Shown here: positions 60,247 through 64,000 of the stretch, piece by piece
Layout of the letters: each line of letters opens with the position of its first letter
Numbering within the stretch: the first letter of the stretch is position 1
Assembly (NCBI RefSeq): GCF_036898465.1
Contig: NZ_JARUMJ010000001.1
Location: forward strand, 8,618,001-8,682,000
Source: Streptomyces sp. B21-105
GTDB taxonomy: Bacteria > Actinomycetota > Actinomycetes > Streptomycetales > Streptomycetaceae
Reading direction: 5' to 3'
Length of the DNA: 64,000 bases
Position numbers and translations under genes: made by a program
Notes under the pieces: model-generated
What the model saw: only the letters and a program-made list of their open reading frames with translations
Databases searched by the model: none
What the model was told of the DNA's origin: nothing

Positions 60247-62538
60247 TCAGGGCGCGTCGAGGCGGGCGAGGCGGTCGCGTGCCTCGGCGACGATGCGCGG
60301 GTCGGCGTGGACGCCGAGGGAGAGACAGCGCGCGAAGACCGCGCGTGCCTCCGCCGGACGCCCCGCGGACAGCAGCGCGTCACCGAGGAGGCCGAGATGG
60401 CGGCTCTCCAGGCCCGTGTTGCAGCTCGCGCGGCAGATCGCGACGGCGGTCGTCAACTGCTCCACCGCCTCCGGCCAGCGCTCCAGCAGGCCGAAGCAGT
60501 TGCCCAGACCCGCGTGCGCCCCGATCCGGGAGATCTCGGCGATGTGCGGTTCCAGCCGGTCGCCGGCCCGCTCCAGGAACACGAGCGTGTCCTCGTACAG
60601 CGCCAGTGCCTCTTCGGCCAGACCCAGCCTCTCCAGGACGACGGACCGAGCCTGCCGCGCCTGCAGCCCGCCGTGCAGGTCGCCGACGGTCGTGAAGAGA
60701 CGGCCGGCGTGGTGCAGATGGTCGGCGGCCGGGCCGAAATCGCCCATCTCCCGGAACGCCCAGGCACGGTACATGTGGGCCCACGCCTGCTGGCCGGCGT
60801 CGCCCGCCCGTTCCGCGGCGGCCATCGCCTCGGCCGAGCGCCGCAAGCTGTCGTGGTGGCGGCCCTCGCACAACAGGAGCGCCCACGCGTGGTAGTTGAG
60901 CTGGGTGGCCTCGACGAGCGGATCAGCGAGGGCCTGCGCGCAGCGGACCGCCGTCCCGAACACCTCGGGCCAGTGCCCCCAGAAGATCCACTGGTCGGAG
61001 AACCAGTGCAGGGCCTCGGCCACCTCCACCACCCGCGCGTGCTCGCCGGCCGCGTCGGCCGCCCGCAGGGCGGCCAGCCAGTTGGCGCCCTCCGCCTGGA
61101 GCCAGGCGCGGGCCCTGGCCGCGGTCGACAGGTCCACCGTGCCCTGCCACCCGGGCGGCGGCGCGCCGTGGTCCGGCTCGAACCAGCGGCCCGCGACGAC
61201 CGCGGTCTCCAGCAGCCACCGGAAGAGAGCCGTACGGGCCCGGTCCACGTCCTGGGCGCTCTCCTCGGCTTCCAGCCGGGTGCGGGCGTACAGCCGCAGC
61301 AGGTCGTGCAGACGGTAGCGGTCGCCGTCCGCCCCCAGCAGCCCGGTCTCGACCAGCTCCTCCAGCGTGTCCTCGGCGTCGAACAGCGACTGACCGGTGA
61401 GCCGGGCGGCGCCCGGCGCCGCCGTGTCCTGCCCGGGCACCAGGGCCAGGCGCCGGAACAGCCGGGCGGCCCCGGGCGTCAACTGGCGGTAGGACAGATC
61501 GAAGGCCGCCGACACCCGTACGTCCCCGGCGGCCAGCGCGTCCAGCCGCCGCTCCTCGCCCGCGAGCCGCTCCGCGAGCCGGCCGACGCTCCAACCCGTG
61601 CGTGCGGCCAGCCAGTTGCCCGCCACCCGCAGGGCGAGCGGCAGATGCCCGCACCGCTCGACGACCTCGCGCAGGGCGGCCGGCTCGGCGGCGGCCCGTT
61701 CGACGCCGACGAGGGAGGTCAGCAGCTCCGCCGCAGCCCCGGGCTCCAGCTCGCCGAGCGGCAGCCGGTGCACACTGTCCAGCCCCGTCAGCATGCGACG
61801 GCTCGTCACCACCACCAGGCCCGCGCCCGCGGCCGGCAGCAACGGACGCACCTGCCCCTCGTCGCGCGCGTCGTCCAGGACCAGCAGACAGCGCCGCTCC
61901 GCCAACAGCCGCCGGTACAGCGCCGGATGCCCCTGCGGGCCGGCCTGGGCCAGGTCGCGGTCGGCGACCTGGAACGCTTTGAGAACCCGCAGCACGAGCT
62001 CGGCCGGACCCGGCGCGTCCTCGTGCGTGCCGCGCAGGTCCAACACCAACTGCCCGTCGGGGAACCGGTCGGCGACAGCGCGCGCCGCGTGCAGCGCCAG
62101 CGTCGTCTTGCCCGTGCCCGGCGGCCCGGACACCGCCACCACCACCGGCTGGACGGCCGCCTCGTGCTCGGCGAGCTCCACCAGCCGCGCCAGCTCCTCC
62201 CGCCGGCCGACGAAGTCGTCCACGCCCCGCGGGAACGCCCGCACCCCCGCCGGGCTGTAGCCGCGGCCGCGCCCGGCCCGTGCGGCCGTCAGCAACCGCC
62301 CCCTGAGCGCTTCGTCCAGACCCAGACCGTCCGCCAGGGCGGCGACCGTCCGGCGCTGCGGAGCCGCCCGCCGCCCGCGTTCCAGGTCCCCGATGCCCCG
62401 TACGCTCACCCCCGACGCCTCCGCGAGGCCCTCGATGGTCTGCGACGCGGCCAGCCGTAACTCCCGCAGCAGCGACCCGAACGCCGCCTGCTCCCCGCTC
62501 AATCCCGCCCCTTGAAGTCGTCGTGCCCCTGCCGTCAC
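60247..62538 (-). CDS. XRE-NB-ARC-TPR regulatory ATPase
   Basis: A 763-residue STAND-type protein. Residues ~20-75 are an XRE helix-turn-helix (ASQTIEGLAEASGVSVRGIG, DLERGRRAAP). Then comes an NB-ARC ATPase with Walker A VSGPPGTGKTTLALHAAR, Walker B CLLVLDDARDEGQV, sensor VVVTSRRML and the GxP motif CGHLPLALRVAGNWL. A winged-helix region and about eight TPR-like repeats fill the C-terminal half. Such proteins (AfsR-type without BTAD) sense signals through the repeats and oligomerise with ATP to control transcription. GTG 62538 is used; a TTG slightly downstream is an alternative. Confidence 0.9.
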   Translation of the reverse strand: MTAGARRLQGAGLSGEQAAFGSLLRELRLAASQTIEGLAEASGVSVRGIGDLERGRRAAPQRRTVAALADGLGLDEALRGRLLTAARAGRGRGYSPAGVRAFPRGVDDFVGRREELARLVELAEHEAAVQPVVVAVSGPPGTGKTTLALHAARAVADRFPDGQLVLDLRGTHEDAPGPAELVLRVLKAFQVADRDLAQAGPQGHPALYRRLLAERRCLLVLDDARDEGQVRPLLPAAGAGLVVVTSRRMLTGLDSVHRLPLGELEPGAAAELLTSLVGVERAAAEPAALREVVERCGHLPLALRVAGNWLAARTGWSVGRLAERLAGEERRLDALAAGDVRVSAAFDLSYRQLTPGAARLFRRLALVPGQDTAAPGAARLTGQSLFDAEDTLEELVETGLLGADGDRYRLHDLLRLYARTRLEAEESAQDVDRARTALFRWLLETAVVAGRWFEPDHGAPPPGWQGTVDLSTAARARAWLQAEGANWLAALRAADAAGEHARVVEVAEALHWFSDQWIFWGHWPEVFGTAVRCAQALADPLVEATQLNYHAWALLLCEGRHHDSLRRSAEAMAAAERAGDAGQQAWAHMYRAWAFREMGDFGPAADHLHHAGRLFTTVGDLHGGLQARQARSVVLERLGLAEEALALYEDTLVFLERAGDRLEPHIAEISRIGAHAGLGNCFGLLERWPEAVEQLTTAVAICRASCNTGLESRHLGLLGDALLSAGRPAEARAVFARCLSLGVHADPRIVAEARDRLARLDAP

Positions 62539-62745
62539 CCCCGGGCATGATCACGACATTCTAGGAGGGCGGGGAACGCCCGAGCCCGCGCCGCCCGGCA
62601 TACGGACCGCGGCCTGCCTCCCGTCGCGCACGGCATTGTCAGTGGTCGCCGCTAAGTTCGTTCGTGTCGTGCCGCTCAGGTGCGACGACCCCCCTTGTGC
62701 TGCGCCGAGTCGGCGTGTGCAGCCGCGTGCCGCAAAGGAGATGGT

Positions 62746-64000
62746 GTGTTCTCGGACCGGGAGAACTGGGAGAGGGCGAGCACGGCCCGGGTGGTGCCGC
62801 CCGCCCGGCCGCGCAAACTCGCCAAGGTCCCCTTCGTCGAACTGGCCGACGGACGCCTGCAGGGCGTCGTCTCCAGCGGCTCGGACATCGAGCGGGTGTA
62901 CGTCTCGTCGGTCGCCGCCGGCACCTACGCCTTCGCGTGCAGCACCAACAACAACCGGCCCTGCGGCGGCGCGCGCGGCTCGTTCTGCAACCACATCCGC
63001 GCCCTGATCACGGAGGCCGTGCTGCAGTACGGCGCCGACCGCGTCGCCCGCTACCTGCGCGTGGAGCCCGCCGGCCCGGAGACCGACGCCGGAGCGCTCG
63101 CCGTCGCGATGACCGGCGCCCGCCCGCCCCAGGCGGACGGCAAGGCGACCGCCGCCCCCGTCTTCAGCAGGTTCCTGCGGCACCTGGCCTACCTGGAGCT
63201 CGCCCCCGTCACCGTGCCGCTGCCGGAACTGCAGTGGTTCCCGCCGACCCGCGCGCAGACCGCCCCGGCGGCGACGGCCCCGGCGGCGACCGCGCACGAT
63301 CCCGAGGCCGGTCAGGCGGCGCGAACCGAGCGTACCGCCGCACCCGTCGAAGGGCTCGACGAGGCGCTGACCGCGGTCGACGCCTTCGACCACGCCCTCG
63401 CCGCCGGTCTGCTGCGCCCCCGCCCCGACCGGGTCGGCGGACTCGACGGCCTCGCCCGCGCCGTCTGCGGCAGCCCGCTGGCCGCACGGGTGGCGGAGGC
63501 GGCCGAGAAGGCCGCGGCGGGCTCCGCGAGCGAGGACCACCTTCTCGCCCTCGCCGCCGCCCGCGCGGCCCTGCTGGGCGCCGTGCACGACGCTCTCGTC
63601 GTGTGCGCCGACGAACTGAGCGGCCGCCTCCGCGAGGAGCCCGCGCAGACGACCGCCGGCCCGCGCACGACGGTGAACCTGATGGCGGCGGCCCGCACCT
63701 GGCTCGCGGACCTCGCCCGCACCGGCTGGCAGGGCATCGACCACGAACTGGCCGGCGGAGCCGCCCCCATCGTCTCCGCCATGCTGCCGGAACCCGGACT
63801 GCGCCGACTGGCCACCCTGCTCGACGGATTCGCCGCGGAACTCGCCGCCTCGTGCCCCGGTGCGGCCCTCGAACACGTCCCGGAGCGCCGCTGGGCCGAC
63901 CTGTGGTCCCGCGCCCTGCTGCTCACCGCCCCCGGTACGGCCGACACCCCCGTGGCCCGCGCCGCCACCGGCCGGCTCCTGCCGCTCGGCGTCGACCTGC
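62746..64000 (+). CDS. Conserved protein with a C-x-H (SWIM-like) motif, 3' end outside window
   Basis: GTG 62746 has AAAGGAG at 5 nt spacing and the frame stays open to the right edge, about 418 codons. VFSDRENWERASTARVV opens it. A compact N-terminal domain follows (KLAKVPFVELADGRLQGVVS; GSDIERVYVSSVAAGTYAFA), then CSTNNNRPCGG and GSFCNHIRALITEAVLQYGA, giving three Cys and a His in a SWIM-zinc-finger-like arrangement. The remainder is helical and Ala-rich. Related genes in Streptomyces often precede AAA+/VWA (MoxR-type) genes, but that cannot be seen here. The opposite-strand frame over the same bases is a shadow. Function unknown. Confidence 0.8.
   Translation, partial: MFSDRENWERASTARVVPPARPRKLAKVPFVELADGRLQGVVSSGSDIERVYVSSVAAGTYAFACSTNNNRPCGGARGSFCNHIRALITEAVLQYGADRVARYLRVEPAGPETDAGALAVAMTGARPPQADGKATAAPVFSRFLRHLAYLELAPVTVPLPELQWFPPTRAQTAPAATAPAATAHDPEAGQAARTERTAAPVEGLDEALTAVDAFDHALAAGLLRPRPDRVGGLDGLARAVCGSPLAARVAEAAEKAAAGSASEDHLLALAAARAALLGAVHDALVVCADELSGRLREEPAQTTAGPRTTVNLMAAARTWLADLARTGWQGIDHELAGGAAPIVSAMLPEPGLRRLATLLDGFAAELAASCPGAALEHVPERRWADLWSRALLLTAPGTADTPVARAATGRLLPLGVDL

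Noticed and set aside
62551..63876. 441-codon minus-strand ORF at the right end
   Set aside because: Antisense to the SD-preceded GTG gene at 62746; Gly/Arg-rich shadow.

Overview
The window is a stretch of actinobacterial chromosome, almost certainly Streptomyces. The DNA is very GC-rich with G/C in nearly every third codon position. GTG and TTG starts are common and genes often overlap by 4 bp. The gene families are typical of the genus: DUF5709, DUF5133, roadblock/LC7, SpoIIE-type phosphatases, ATP-grasp RiPP genes and LAXTG sortase substrates. I see no rRNA, tRNA, CRISPR array, transposase, integrase or attachment site.

Layout. 0-2.6 kb: the end of a sugar ABC importer (MalG-type permease) and an unknown protein coupled to it. 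2.7-7.6 kb: a P-loop kinase with a coupled small protein, a SnoaL-like protein, and a translationally coupled beta-phosphoglucomutase / GH65 disaccharide phosphorylase pair. 7.6-10.1 kb: an APC amino acid permease with a conserved hypothetical gene. 10.3-17.2 kb: DUF5709, soluble transhydrogenase, an MMPL exporter, a membrane PP2C phosphatase and a GNAT acetyltransferase. 17.3-26.1 kb: a fold-III PLP decarboxylase with a small membrane protein, a PucR/CdaR regulator, and a five-gene branched-chain-amino-acid-type ABC importer (livFGHMK order) behind a degenerate repeat. 26.2-28.2 kb: DUF5133 and a compact graspetide locus (ATP-grasp ligase plus precursor peptide), then DUF1232. 28.5-35 kb: hypothetical genes, a roadblock protein, a Ser/Thr kinase, and a PadR regulator with a perfect palindromic operator. 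The PadR partner membrane gene is interrupted by an in-frame TAA. 35-46 kb: DUF1152, an iron-box-preceded ferredoxin-NADP reductase, two large multidomain SpoIIE-type phosphatases, and between them a C45 acyltransferase and a Clp-N/HTH regulator. 46-54 kb: isochorismatase-like hydrolase, cupin, rhomboid-like protein, sortase-anchored DUF1996 protein, lipid kinase/PAP2 pair and a methyltransferase. 54-64 kb: a small Cys protein, an NlpC/P60 peptidase, a winged-helix regulator, a STAS-ANTAR protein, a flavin reductase-like protein, a Ser-rich nonapeptide-repeat protein, AraC and XRE-NB-ARC-TPR regulators, and a Cys/His-motif protein running off the right end.

Functionally the window is rich in signalling (three PP2C/SpoIIE phosphatases, a Ser/Thr kinase, STAS-ANTAR, roadblock) and in nutrient uptake. 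The least conventional items are the two-gene graspetide locus, the Ser-nonapeptide repeat protein, the TAA-split PadR partner, and several strong palindromes at promoters (PadR, Clp-N regulator, near the fprA-like gene, and upstream of the small Cys protein).
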